A stretch of DNA of 64,000 nt from contig JAGPCK010000002.1 of assembly GCA_018058135.1 (NCBI GenBank), forward strand, positions 1 to 64,000, given 5' to 3'. Made by a program: the position numbers and the translations under genes. Positions within the stretch are counted from its first letter, which is position 1. Each line of letters begins with the position of its first letter. This DNA is from Bacteroidia bacterium. GTDB lineage: Bacteria; Bacteroidota; Bacteroidia; UKL13-3. The notes beneath the pieces were generated by a model. The model made no database searches, was not told where the DNA came from, and was given only the letters and a program-made list of their open reading frames with translations. Of this stretch, positions 48,116 to 55,870 are shown one piece after another.

Positions 48116-48559
48116 ATGTTTGTTAAAGCGCTCATTTTTCTGCTCACGTTTGCCGGCATGGAACTATTCTCGTGGCTGGTACATAAATACCTGTTCCACG
48201 GGCCACTCTGGTTCATTCACAAAACGCATCATGTACCTCAAAAAACTTTTTTCGAGTGGAACGATTTGTTCTCTCTGTCCTTTGCACTCACGGCCATGTG
48301 GCTGATGTGGCAAGGACAACCTGATTTAGATTACCGCTTCTGGATGGGCTGTGGCATTACGGCATACGGACTGGTTTATTTTATTATTCACGATGTGTTT
48401 GTTCACCAGCGCACACGCGCATTTAAGAGTAATAACCCCTATTTAATCCGGCTGCGTAAAGCACATAAAATTCACCATAAATCTTTACACAAAGCACCTT
48501 CCGAGTCATTCGGATTGTTGTGGACGGATAAAAAACATAAAAACAAACACCTGATATAG
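48116..48559 (+). CDS. Carotenoid (beta-carotene) hydroxylase, CrtZ-like
   Basis: 147 residues with about four membrane helices and the complete di-iron histidine set of the fatty acid hydroxylase/CrtZ superfamily: HKYLFH, HKTHH, HDVFVH and HKIHH. FVHQRTRA and LRKAHKIHH with ESFGLL are typical of beta-carotene 3-hydroxylases, so zeaxanthin-type products are likely. The start ATG 48116 is preferred to GTG 48080. No other carotenoid genes are nearby; it lies between the divergent TetR operon and the AarF/coiled-coil cassette. Confidence 0.92.
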   Translation: MFVKALIFLLTFAGMELFSWLVHKYLFHGPLWFIHKTHHVPQKTFFEWNDLFSLSFALTAMWLMWQGQPDLDYRFWMGCGITAYGLVYFIIHDVFVHQRTRAFKSNNPYLIRLRKAHKIHHKSLHKAPSESFGLLWTDKKHKNKHLI

Positions 48560-48581
48560 GTCATTTTTTAGTTCAGCTTAC

Positions 48582-48610
48582 CTTGTTACCTTTACCTCTC
48601 AAGTAACAAG
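48582..48610 (+). promoter_or_regulatory. Inverted repeat over the start region of the small helical gene
   Basis: CTTGTTAC (48582-48589) and GTAACAAG (48603-48610) are perfect 8-bp arms with a 13-nt loop. The left arm overlaps a near -7 box (TACCTTTA, 48587-48594) and the right arm ends 1 nt before ATG 48612. It could be a regulator's operator or an mRNA hairpin. Confidence 0.5.
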
Positions 48611-48611
48611 T

Positions 48612-48920
48612 ATGGATCAACGTATAACCAAATTACTTTACATGGCCGTAGGGTTGGCATCAACCAGCGAAAAAGTACGGGCTATGTTGCGCAAAATGGA
48701 TGTGGAAGGGCAGCTTACTGAAGAAGAAGGCAAACGTATTGTAGATGAGTTGCTGAACAGCGGTAAAGAGCAGGCCAACGAATTGAAAAATGAAGTGCGC
48801 GACAATCTACTCAGCCTGATGCGTGAAATGCAAACACCTACCATGAACGATGTAGAAAAACTCAACCAGCGTATTGCTGAACTCGAAGCCAGGCTGAAAG
48901 AGAAAGAAGGAAACGGATGA
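48612..48920 (+). CDS. Phasin-like small helical protein, AarF partner
   Basis: 102 residues, almost wholly helical. The N-terminal half (MDQRITKLLYMAVGLASTSE) is amphipathic; the middle (EEEGKRIVDELLNSGKEQAN) and the C-terminal VEKLNQRIAELEARLKEKEG form a clear coiled coil. The layout matches phasin-like/PhaI and the small coiled-coil partners often encoded beside AarF kinases. Its stop overlaps the kinase start by 4 nt (ATGA), so the pair is translationally coupled. A polyhydroxyalkanoate role is not supported here since no PHA synthase is visible; a scaffold for the kinase is more likely but inferred. Confidence 0.8.
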   Translation: MDQRITKLLYMAVGLASTSEKVRAMLRKMDVEGQLTEEEGKRIVDELLNSGKEQANELKNEVRDNLLSLMREMQTPTMNDVEKLNQRIAELEARLKEKEGNG

Positions 48921-50575
48921 AGCTGAAAAACCTTAAACGCTACCGCAAAGTACTGAGTGTACTTATCAAGCATGGGTTAGATGATTTACTTGCCCACTCG
49001 TCCATGCGCAACATGATTCCGAATTTTATGCTGCACAAGCGCTTGCAGGGAGAGATTAACAAAATCTCTTACTCACGTTATGAGCGGATACGCATGGCCT
49101 TGGAAGAACTGGGACCTACGTTTGTGAAGTTCGGGCAAATACTAAGCAACCGACCCGATTTATTACCCAAAGAACTGATTGATGAACTGGAAAAATTACA
49201 GGATGCTGTTCCCAGCTTCTCCTTTGCTGATTTAAAAGATATTGTGGAGGCTGATTTGGGAAAACCCATCAACACCATGTACGCCTCATTTGATGAGCAG
49301 CCACTAGCCTCTGCCTCTATTGCACAAGTACACCGTGCTACCTTATACACCGGTGAACAGGTGGTGGTAAAAGTACAACGACCCGATATAGCGGATGTTA
49401 TTGAAACCGACCTTGACATATTGAGCGAACTGGCCGAGATAGCCGAGCACAACTTTGACCAACTGGCACGATACGAACCTGTGGAACTGGTGAAATCGCT
49501 CAAAAAATCCATGACCCGCGAACTCAACTTTTTACTGGAAGCCAACAACATGAACCGCTTCACTAAAATGTTTGAGAACGAACCCGGTGTACATATACCT
49601 GTTATCTACACCTTCCTTAGCAGTCGCAGGGTAATTACCATGGAATACATTGACGGTATAAAAGTAAATAACCTTGCCCTGCTCAAACAACAAAATGTAA
49701 ACCTGCACGAGCTGGCTAAAAAGGGACTATACCTGTACTTCGAACAAATTTTCCGTCACGGATTTTTTCATGCCGACCCTCACCCCGGTAACGTACTGGT
49801 AGATAAACAAGGCCGGGTAGCACTCATTGACTTTGGTATGACAGGTACACTCAACCGTAACGACAAAAATGCCTTCCGCGATTTTATTGTAGCACTTACC
49901 AAAGGCGACCTGTCACTTTTGGTAGAAGCCATTGAGCACCTTACCAAAAACAAAAACATAGAGAACAAAGAAGAACTGATTTATGACATCAACATGCTGT
50001 TGGATGAATTTCCGCCCAGCACTATTGATGAACGCAACATGGCTGAGGTAGTAAACACCCTGCAACACATCATTTACAAACACCACCTCAGTTTTCCCAA
50101 TGACTTCTTCCTGCTGCTGCGCACGCTGGTGATATTGGATGGCGTGAGCCGCATATTGGAACCATCATTTAACACCCTTAAATACATCAGGCAAAACTCG
50201 CTTAACCTCATTCAGGAAAGCCTGAAACCAAAAGCCATACTTATGACGGTATTACACACCGCATTAGATGCCTGGGACTTTTTAAAAGTACTGCCGGGAG
50301 ATTTGAAAAAAATAATCGACCGCATCAAAGAGGGCAAAATAATTATTGAGGTAAAAGGCCTGCAACCTATGCTGCACATGCTTGATGTGGTAAGCAACCG
50401 GCTGGCCTCTGCCATTATACTGGCGGCTTTGATTATGGGTTCATCCCTCATTATACATTCACGCATTCCACCCTTGTGGAACAATATTCCCGTTATAGGG
50501 TTGGTAGGCATTATCGTCTCCGGAATATTTGGTTTGGTTATGCTGATCTCCATTTTCAGAAAAGGAAAATATTAA
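48917..50575 (+). CDS. AarF/UbiB-family (ABC1) kinase with C-terminal membrane helices
   Basis: 552 residues, the full-length UbiB-type form. Motifs are KFGQ (in FVKFGQILSNRPDLLP), the A-rich loop LASASIAQVHRA, ExD-like REL in TRELNFLLEANN, the catalytic block HADPHPGNVLV near residue 287, and IDFGMTG. Two C-terminal membrane helices (about 497-517 and 525-546) anchor it. UbiB proteins support synthesis or handling of quinones; menaquinone is the likely isoprenoid quinone in this phylum, so that is the inferred target. It is coupled to the upstream helical gene and followed by another helical gene 15 nt downstream. Confidence 0.95.
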   Translation: MKLKNLKRYRKVLSVLIKHGLDDLLAHSSMRNMIPNFMLHKRLQGEINKISYSRYERIRMALEELGPTFVKFGQILSNRPDLLPKELIDELEKLQDAVPSFSFADLKDIVEADLGKPINTMYASFDEQPLASASIAQVHRATLYTGEQVVVKVQRPDIADVIETDLDILSELAEIAEHNFDQLARYEPVELVKSLKKSMTRELNFLLEANNMNRFTKMFENEPGVHIPVIYTFLSSRRVITMEYIDGIKVNNLALLKQQNVNLHELAKKGLYLYFEQIFRHGFFHADPHPGNVLVDKQGRVALIDFGMTGTLNRNDKNAFRDFIVALTKGDLSLLVEAIEHLTKNKNIENKEELIYDINMLLDEFPPSTIDERNMAEVVNTLQHIIYKHHLSFPNDFFLLLRTLVILDGVSRILEPSFNTLKYIRQNSLNLIQESLKPKAILMTVLHTALDAWDFLKVLPGDLKKIIDRIKEGKIIIEVKGLQPMLHMLDVVSNRLASAIILAALIMGSSLIIHSRIPPLWNNIPVIGLVGIIVSGIFGLVMLISIFRKGKY

Positions 50576-50590
50576 TTTAATAACAAGCAT

Positions 50591-51211
50591 ATGAACACAA
50601 ATTTTGAAGAACAACTCAACCGCTGGATGCGGGATTGGAATACCAAACTTGAAAGAATTCGCCTGAATATTTCGTTGGGAAAACTGGATGCTACGGAAGC
50701 CTTTGAAGAACAAAAAGACCAATTACGTGATCATTTAGCTGAATGGAAAAGTAAAGCTGATGAAGTGATGGCAGCCACACAGGAAAATGCAGATGCCGTA
50801 AAAAAAGCATACGAAAACCTGATGCTGCAACTGAGTTTAGGCAAAGCTGAAGCCGTTGATACATTTGTTGAACAACGCCAAAAAATTGAACTGGCCTTGC
50901 AGGATGTTTACGAAAAAAGCAAACAGGCCTACGGAAAATCTGATGAACTTCGCGAAGCATTTAACAACAACGCACAGGCATTTAAAACGAATTTGGAGAT
51001 TGTACAACTGCAATATGCCTTGGGTAAAATGGAGGCACGTGATGAGGCGGAAAAAATAAATAAACTGTTGCACGAAAAAATGAATACTTTGCAACAGGAG
51101 TACAACGAAAATTACAAACAAGACGTTGATGCCTGGAGTGCATCGGTTCAGGGCAAGTATGAAAAGGTAAAGAAATGGATAAACGATCTAATGTCTGATA
51201 AAAATAGCTAA
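50591..51211 (+). CDS. Hypothetical coiled-coil protein, third gene of the AarF cassette
   Basis: 206 residues, not recognised. It is hydrophilic, with no signal peptide, and is predicted to be almost entirely helical with four similar stretches: RIRLNISLGKLDATEAFEEQ, LMLQLSLGKAEAVDTFVEQR, EIVQLQYALGKMEARDEAEK and the tail. Each carries the pattern h-Q-h-x-h-G-K-x-[ED]-A, which points to an internal ~70-residue repeat built as a helical bundle. It follows the UbiB-like gene by 15 nt, so it is probably in the same operon, like the upstream phasin-like gene. Confidence 0.8.
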   Translation: MNTNFEEQLNRWMRDWNTKLERIRLNISLGKLDATEAFEEQKDQLRDHLAEWKSKADEVMAATQENADAVKKAYENLMLQLSLGKAEAVDTFVEQRQKIELALQDVYEKSKQAYGKSDELREAFNNNAQAFKTNLEIVQLQYALGKMEARDEAEKINKLLHEKMNTLQQEYNENYKQDVDAWSASVQGKYEKVKKWINDLMSDKNS

Positions 51212-51223
51212 ACTACATTACTC

Positions 51224-52630
51224 ATGCACAATACCCGCTTGCTTCTATGTAACAAAATCTCATTAGCATTCTTGCTTGGAATGTTTTCTTCAATTGGTAA
51301 GGCACAAAACTGGGAATTATTCCCTTTAAATCAACTCAATTATTTTTCTTCATACTCAGATAGTAGAGTTACTTTCCTTGTTAGCGATAGCAGCATATCT
51401 AATACAAATCAGAAAATATCTTATTTCAATTTAAAATCAAAAGCATCAATATGTCCAAATGTTAATTTAAGAGAAAATACAAATACATTAAGTCACTTAG
51501 TTAGTTTCAAAGATTCAGCTGTATTCTATTTTAAAAATGCATCATATCCAATATTCTTTAATGATACTACTACACATTATTTTCAAGCATCACCACGTAT
51601 TCCAAAATCAAGTAGTAGATTTATAGAAGAAGCAGTTGATACGATTTTGGGATTTCCGGATAGTATCAGAAAATTTGAACTCAGTATTGATGGATTTACC
51701 AGCCAGGTCATTTGGAGTAAACGTTTCGGAGTAACTTCCTTTGTTAATCCGTCAATAGACCCTGGTACTGTAAAATCTCCTTTTACTTATACATTAATTG
51801 GTTTAGAATTAAACGGGCAAAACGTAGGATATAAACCTCAAAAAAGTAATTTATATTTTCCATATCAAAACGGGGATATTCTATTTTGGAAATCAACAAT
51901 ATCAAACTTTATGAATAGCCCAACAACCTATTCAACTAAATATATTCGTGATAGCATACTAGTAACATTTAAGATGCAGGATAGTATTGGTTATTTGTCA
52001 AACAGAAGTGTATATGAATTGGGGCAAACGACAACCTATCTTTTTAAACAAATGATTCCCGTACAGTTTGTTGAGCAACCCGCTGATGATGCTTGTATTG
52101 GGAGAAGATACATTGGTTCAAACTACACTAATTCTATTTGGATTGTTTCGCCATTAGTTCGTAACACCTCTTTAAATGATACTATTGAAACAAGAGAATT
52201 TATTACAGGCTTCAACAGCATTGATTTAAATACATGTATAACTTCTTCTACCCTTTCTCCTTATGCTGTTACTTTAAGAAGTGATATAGGGCTTTCAAGA
52301 ATTTCAGGAGGAACATATATAAGCTACAAGGACGAATTAATATCATGGCGAATAGGGAACAACCATTATGGCTCAGTGGAATTTCCTGTTGGCGTAGATG
52401 AAATAAACTACAACTCCATAACTTTATTTCCAAATCCTGCACATGAAACATTACGTTTTAAAGGCATGGATAATTTTAGCTACGACATTAAAAATACAGT
52501 TGGTAAAACTGTAGCAAGTGGATTTGCTGAGTACGACAACATTAATATTTCAGTATTACCTAATGGAGTTTACTTTATAAATATTATTTCAGACAAGACA
52601 TATCGCCCGATAAAATTTATTAAGAATTAG
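51224..52630 (+). CDS. Hypothetical secreted protein with T9SS type A sorting domain
   Basis: 468 residues. A signal peptide is likely at 1-26 (KISLAFLLGMFSSIGKAQ). The central ~360 residues are beta-rich and not recognised, with many Ser, Tyr and Asn. The C-terminal ~75 residues fit a type A sorting domain (ITLFPNPAHETLRFKG, then VLPNGVYFINIISD), so it should be exported by T9SS and attached to the surface. It is more A+T-rich by eye than its neighbours. The 12-nt gap to the upstream helical gene does not exclude shared transcription, but the function appears unrelated. Confidence 0.85.
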   Translation: MHNTRLLLCNKISLAFLLGMFSSIGKAQNWELFPLNQLNYFSSYSDSRVTFLVSDSSISNTNQKISYFNLKSKASICPNVNLRENTNTLSHLVSFKDSAVFYFKNASYPIFFNDTTTHYFQASPRIPKSSSRFIEEAVDTILGFPDSIRKFELSIDGFTSQVIWSKRFGVTSFVNPSIDPGTVKSPFTYTLIGLELNGQNVGYKPQKSNLYFPYQNGDILFWKSTISNFMNSPTTYSTKYIRDSILVTFKMQDSIGYLSNRSVYELGQTTTYLFKQMIPVQFVEQPADDACIGRRYIGSNYTNSIWIVSPLVRNTSLNDTIETREFITGFNSIDLNTCITSSTLSPYAVTLRSDIGLSRISGGTYISYKDELISWRIGNNHYGSVEFPVGVDEINYNSITLFPNPAHETLRFKGMDNFSYDIKNTVGKTVASGFAEYDNINISVLPNGVYFINIISDKTYRPIKFIKN

Positions 52631-52710
52631 CATTTTCTTATGTGTCATTTTTTCTTCACACAAAACAATACTATTGAACCATACTTTAACAATACATATC
52701 ACCGTAACAC

Positions 52711-53643
52711 ATGAATAAAATTGCTTTAGCCGTTCATGGCGGTGCGGGAACTATTCTGCGCAGCTTAATGAACCCCGAAAAAGAAAAACTATACCAACAA
52801 GGATTACAGGAAGCACTTACAGCAGGCTACGCTGTTCTTGAAAAAGGAGGCAGTAGTATAGATGCCGTTCAAGCAGCCGTAGTAAGTTTAGAAAATTACC
52901 CGCTGTTTAATGCCGGACGGGGAGCTGTTTACACCAACAAAGGCACACATGAAATGGATGCAAGCATTATGGATGGCAAAACACTGGAAGCAGGTGCGGT
53001 GAGCGGCATAAGTAATGTGCAAAATCCGGTGCAACTGGCCAGGCTGATTAAAGAAAAATCAGGACACGTATTTTTATGCGGTAAAGATGCTGAACAATTT
53101 GCGCAAATGGAAAATCTCCCCTTTCAGCCCAATGAGTATTTTCATACTGCCGAACGTTTTCAGCAATGGATTGAACTCAAGGACACAGAAAGCTATAAAC
53201 TGGATCACACCGATGGATCTGATCAAAAAAAGTTCAGTACCGTGGGTGCAGTGGCCATTGATGCACAAGGTAACCTGGCTGCAGCAACCTCCACCGGTGG
53301 CATGACCAACAAGCGGTTTGGTCGTATTGGCGATACACCCATCATAGGTGCCGGCACCTATGCCAACAACAAAACATGCGCCATCAGCTGTACCGGACAT
53401 GGGGAGTATTTTATCAGAGCCGTAGTAGCGTATGATGTAAGCTGCTTAATGGAATACAAAGGACTCAGTTTAAAAGAAGCCTGCGATTATGTAGTAAAAG
53501 ATAAACTGGTAAAAATGGGTGGTGAAGGTGGACTGATTGCAATTGACAAATACGGCAATATCGAACTGCCTTTTAACTCGGATGGTATGTACCGCGGTTG
53601 GATAAAAAATGGTCAAAGTGAAATACGTATTTACGAAGATTGA
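52711..53643 (+). CDS. iaaA: Isoaspartyl peptidase / L-asparaginase
   Basis: 310 residues of the plant-type (Ntn hydrolase) asparaginase family. It is made as a precursor that cleaves itself before Thr177 (FSTVGAVAIDAQG), giving alpha (1-176) and beta (177-310) chains, with Thr177 as nucleophile. The ALAVHGGAGT start, NAGRGAVYTN, MDASIMDGKTLEAGAVSG and AAATSTGGMTNKRFGRIGD blocks are diagnostic. Such enzymes hydrolyse beta-aspartyl dipeptides; next to cyanophycinase and cyanophycin synthetase, the likely substrate is beta-Asp-Arg. The residue before the cleavage Thr is Ser, not the usual Gly, a minor difference. Confidence 0.95.
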   Translation: MNKIALAVHGGAGTILRSLMNPEKEKLYQQGLQEALTAGYAVLEKGGSSIDAVQAAVVSLENYPLFNAGRGAVYTNKGTHEMDASIMDGKTLEAGAVSGISNVQNPVQLARLIKEKSGHVFLCGKDAEQFAQMENLPFQPNEYFHTAERFQQWIELKDTESYKLDHTDGSDQKKFSTVGAVAIDAQGNLAAATSTGGMTNKRFGRIGDTPIIGAGTYANNKTCAISCTGHGEYFIRAVVAYDVSCLMEYKGLSLKEACDYVVKDKLVKMGGEGGLIAIDKYGNIELPFNSDGMYRGWIKNGQSEIRIYED

Positions 53644-54003
53644 TAGTGCAAAACTGCCACTGATTGCACAGATAAACACAGATTAAATAAGATCTAATGA
53701 AAGACGTCTCATTAAACATTAAGAATTAAGCATTCAACATTAAGCGAAGCGCACAGGACTGCCACAGATTGCACTGATGAACACAGATTAAATAAAATTT
53801 AACGGAAGACGTTTCATTAAACATTAAGAATTAAGCATTCAAAATTAAGCGAAGCGCAAGACTGCCACTGATTGCACAGATTAGCACAAATTAATTCAGA
53901 AAGGTAGCTCCCTCATAAACACTTAAACACGTACACACATAAACACCCAAAAAATCCTTTCATTAAGAATTAAGAATTCAAAATTAAGAATTAAAGCGCA
54001 GCG
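53644..54003. repeat. Interspersed repeat array between iaaA and cphB
   Basis: No gene. It contains three imperfect copies (from about 53652, 53757 and 53863) of a two-part unit: ACTGCCACTGATTGCACAGA-type sequence with ACAGATTAAAT, then CATTAAACATTAAGAATTAA followed by AAGCGAAGCGC. The third copy changes to CTCATAAACACTTAAACACG in place of the middle part. Related units fill 54955-55790. They read as degraded interspersed repeats with mosaic structure, not as a CRISPR: lengths differ and no fixed spacer exists. Confidence 0.8.
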
Positions 54004-54879
54004 CTAATGCGTCATCACTTCTCCTACCCTTGGAAGAAATTTGCGTTCTTTGAGTAGGTATCCGTTGCCTCTTACTAAAATATTTACCCGAAGGTTTTCG
54101 AGGGCAATGGGTTCGCCTATGCTTACGTCTGTAATGTTGGTGTGTTTGATGTCTTTTCCGTCAACAATAACTACGGCACCGCTACCTACTACCTCCAGAT
54201 GATTTCCTTCGGTAATAATTACTCCGGTGTCCTCACCCAAGCCAATGCCCGTGCACTGCGGGTTGCTCGCTACTGCTTGCGCCAAACGATTAAAACGGCC
54301 GCGTTTATCAAAGTGTGAATCAATAATTACATTGCCTACAAATGCTAAGCCTGTAGTAATTTTTACTTCACCCTTTAAGTGTGCCAAGTCACTTTTACCC
54401 TGATAAATCATGGTGTTGCTCATGGCCATAGCACCTGCACTGGTACCCGCTATCACAAAATTTTCTTCGTGTATCAAACGCTCGTGCAGTATCTCGTAAA
54501 TTTCTGTTCCGCCAAAAATACTGGTTAAACGCAACTGATCTCCCCCACTAAACATTACGCCATCCGCAGCTTTTATGCGATCTACGTATTCCGGTTGCAT
54601 GGCATCTTCGCGGTTGCGAATGTCCATGATGCCTACGTTGGTACAACCTATTTTACCAAAAGCACTCAGGTAATTTTCGCCTACTTCAAGTGGAATAGAT
54701 GATGCGGTAGTTACCACCTCAATGCGTTTCTCTGTTCCGCCTGTTTCATTCACAATGCGTTTTAAGATACCCAGTTCAAAAAAATTGAGACGGTTGCGTT
54801 GTACAAAACCCTCCTCCAAATCTGTTCCTTTATCCTCCGCTCCGCCTATGGAGATGAGCTTTCCTTTTGGTATTTCCAA
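54004..54879 (-). CDS. cphB: Cyanophycinase
   Basis: 291 residues of the S51 serine peptidase family, which cuts multi-L-arginyl-poly-L-aspartate into beta-Asp-Arg dipeptides. The nucleophile Ser147 sits in GTSAGAMAMSNTMIY. DSHFDKRGRFNRLAQAV and GIGLGEDTGVIITEG are the other typical cyanophycinase blocks, and the N-terminus begins with KGKLISIGGAEDKG. No signal peptide, so it works on intracellular granules. Residue counts fit the family. It points toward iaaA and away from cphA, with repeat arrays on both sides and a perfect -7 box (54906-54913) upstream. Confidence 0.95.
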   Translation of the reverse strand: MEIPKGKLISIGGAEDKGTDLEEGFVQRNRLNFFELGILKRIVNETGGTEKRIEVVTTASSIPLEVGENYLSAFGKIGCTNVGIMDIRNREDAMQPEYVDRIKAADGVMFSGGDQLRLTSIFGGTEIYEILHERLIHEENFVIAGTSAGAMAMSNTMIYQGKSDLAHLKGEVKITTGLAFVGNVIIDSHFDKRGRFNRLAQAVASNPQCTGIGLGEDTGVIITEGNHLEVVGSGAVVIVDGKDIKHTNITDVSIGEPIALENLRVNILVRGNGYLLKERKFLPRVGEVMTH

Positions 54880-54905
54880 TGTGTGATGTTTATGTTAACA
54901 GGATG

Positions 54906-54913
54906 CAAAGATA
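54906..54913 (-). promoter_or_regulatory. Bacteroidota -7 box of cphB
   Basis: TATCTTTG on the minus strand, perfect, 26 nt before ATG 54879. Confidence 0.5.
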
Positions 54914-55412
54914 AAACCCTCCCCCACAACCCCAAGAGAATTAGTCCACAACGGTGGATAGTGTCAATTGCTGAATATCAACACACAACAGCAATCAACT
55001 TTCTTTTAAAGTGAAGAACAGACACAGATTAACACAGATTACACTGAATAAATCACAGTTATGCGGAAGACGTCACATTAAACATTAAGAATTCAAAATT
55101 CAACATTATTTCCTGCCGCTAATTACACAGATTTACGCAGATTAAATTTAAGCGAAGCGAAGAACAGACACTGATTAACACAGATTACACTGAATAAATC
55201 ACATTTCAGAAAGCCCTCATTAAACATTCAAAATTAAGAATTCAAAATTAAGTGAAGCGCAAGACTGCCACTGATTGCACAGATTACACAAATTAATAGG
55301 AGGTCTTATCTCTCCCCCATAAACACCTAAACACGTACACACATAAACACTCCCAAAAGCCCTCATTAAACATTAAGAATTAAAAATTCAACATTATTTC
55401 CTGCCACTGATT

Positions 55413-55434
55413 TAGCTTCGCTGAGCTTACGGTT
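55413..55434. repeat. Short nested insert within a repeat unit, copy 1
   Basis: TAGCTTCGCTGAGCTTACGG plus TT splits the usual CTGCCACTGATT/CACAGATT module. A related 20-nt insert lies at 55535-55554 in a different module. Confidence 0.5.
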
Positions 55435-55534
55435 CACAGATTAGCACAAATTAATTCAGAAAGGTAGTTCCCCCATAAACACCTAAACACGTAAACACTT
55501 AAACACACAGGTCCTTCATTAAACATTAAGAATT

Positions 55535-55554
55535 AGCTACGTTGAACTTCGTTT
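55535..55554. repeat. Short nested insert within a repeat unit, copy 2
   Basis: AGCTACGTTGAACTTCGTTT separates AAGAATT from CAAAATT, which are joined in other units. It matches copy 1 (55413-55434) at about three quarters of positions. Confidence 0.5.
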
Positions 55555-55818
55555 CAAAATTAAGCGAAGCGTCTCTGCCACTGATTACACTGATTAAATC
55601 ACAGTTATGCGGAAGACGTCACATTAAACATTAAGAATTAAGAATTCAAAATTAAGCGAAGCGCAAGACTGCCACTGATTGCACAGATTAACACAAATTA
55701 ATTCAGAAAGGTAGTTCCCTCATAAACACTTAAACACGTACACACATAAACACTCTAAAAAAGAATTACGCATTAAAAATTAAAAATTCTTGGCAGATAT
55801 TTTTCCTTACTGTATCTT

Positions 55819-55834
55819 GTACTTTCGGAAGTAC
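55819..55834. promoter_or_regulatory. Short palindrome upstream of cphA
   Basis: GTACTT and AAGTAC flank TCGG, 37 nt before ATG 55871, beside a weak -7-like TATCTTG. It might be an operator or part of the leader; evidence is thin. Confidence 0.3.
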
Positions 55835-55870
55835 GACACTTTCGCTTAAAAATAAATCAAACTTAAACAC

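Larger units (their letters stand above)
54955..55790. repeat. Second interspersed repeat array, between cphB and cphA
   Basis: No gene in the 991-nt gap 54880-55870. At least five mosaic units mix three modules also present at 53644-54003: CACAGATTAACACAGATTAC-type, CATTAAACATTAAGAATTAA-type with AAGCGAAGCGC, and CCTCATAAACACTTAAACAC-type with GTACACACATAAACAC. Several neighbouring copies are nearly identical (for example near 55240-55345 and 55660-55755). Two short inserts (55413-55434 and 55535-55554) interrupt otherwise ordinary units. Cause unknown. Confidence 0.8.

Noticed and set aside
48612-48920. Polyhydroxyalkanoate granule phasin
   Set aside because: The fold is phasin-like but no PHA synthase or depolymerase is in the window; it is coupled to an AarF kinase instead.
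53644-55790. CRISPR array
   Set aside because: Units differ in length and order, there are no constant-length unique spacers, and no cas genes are present.
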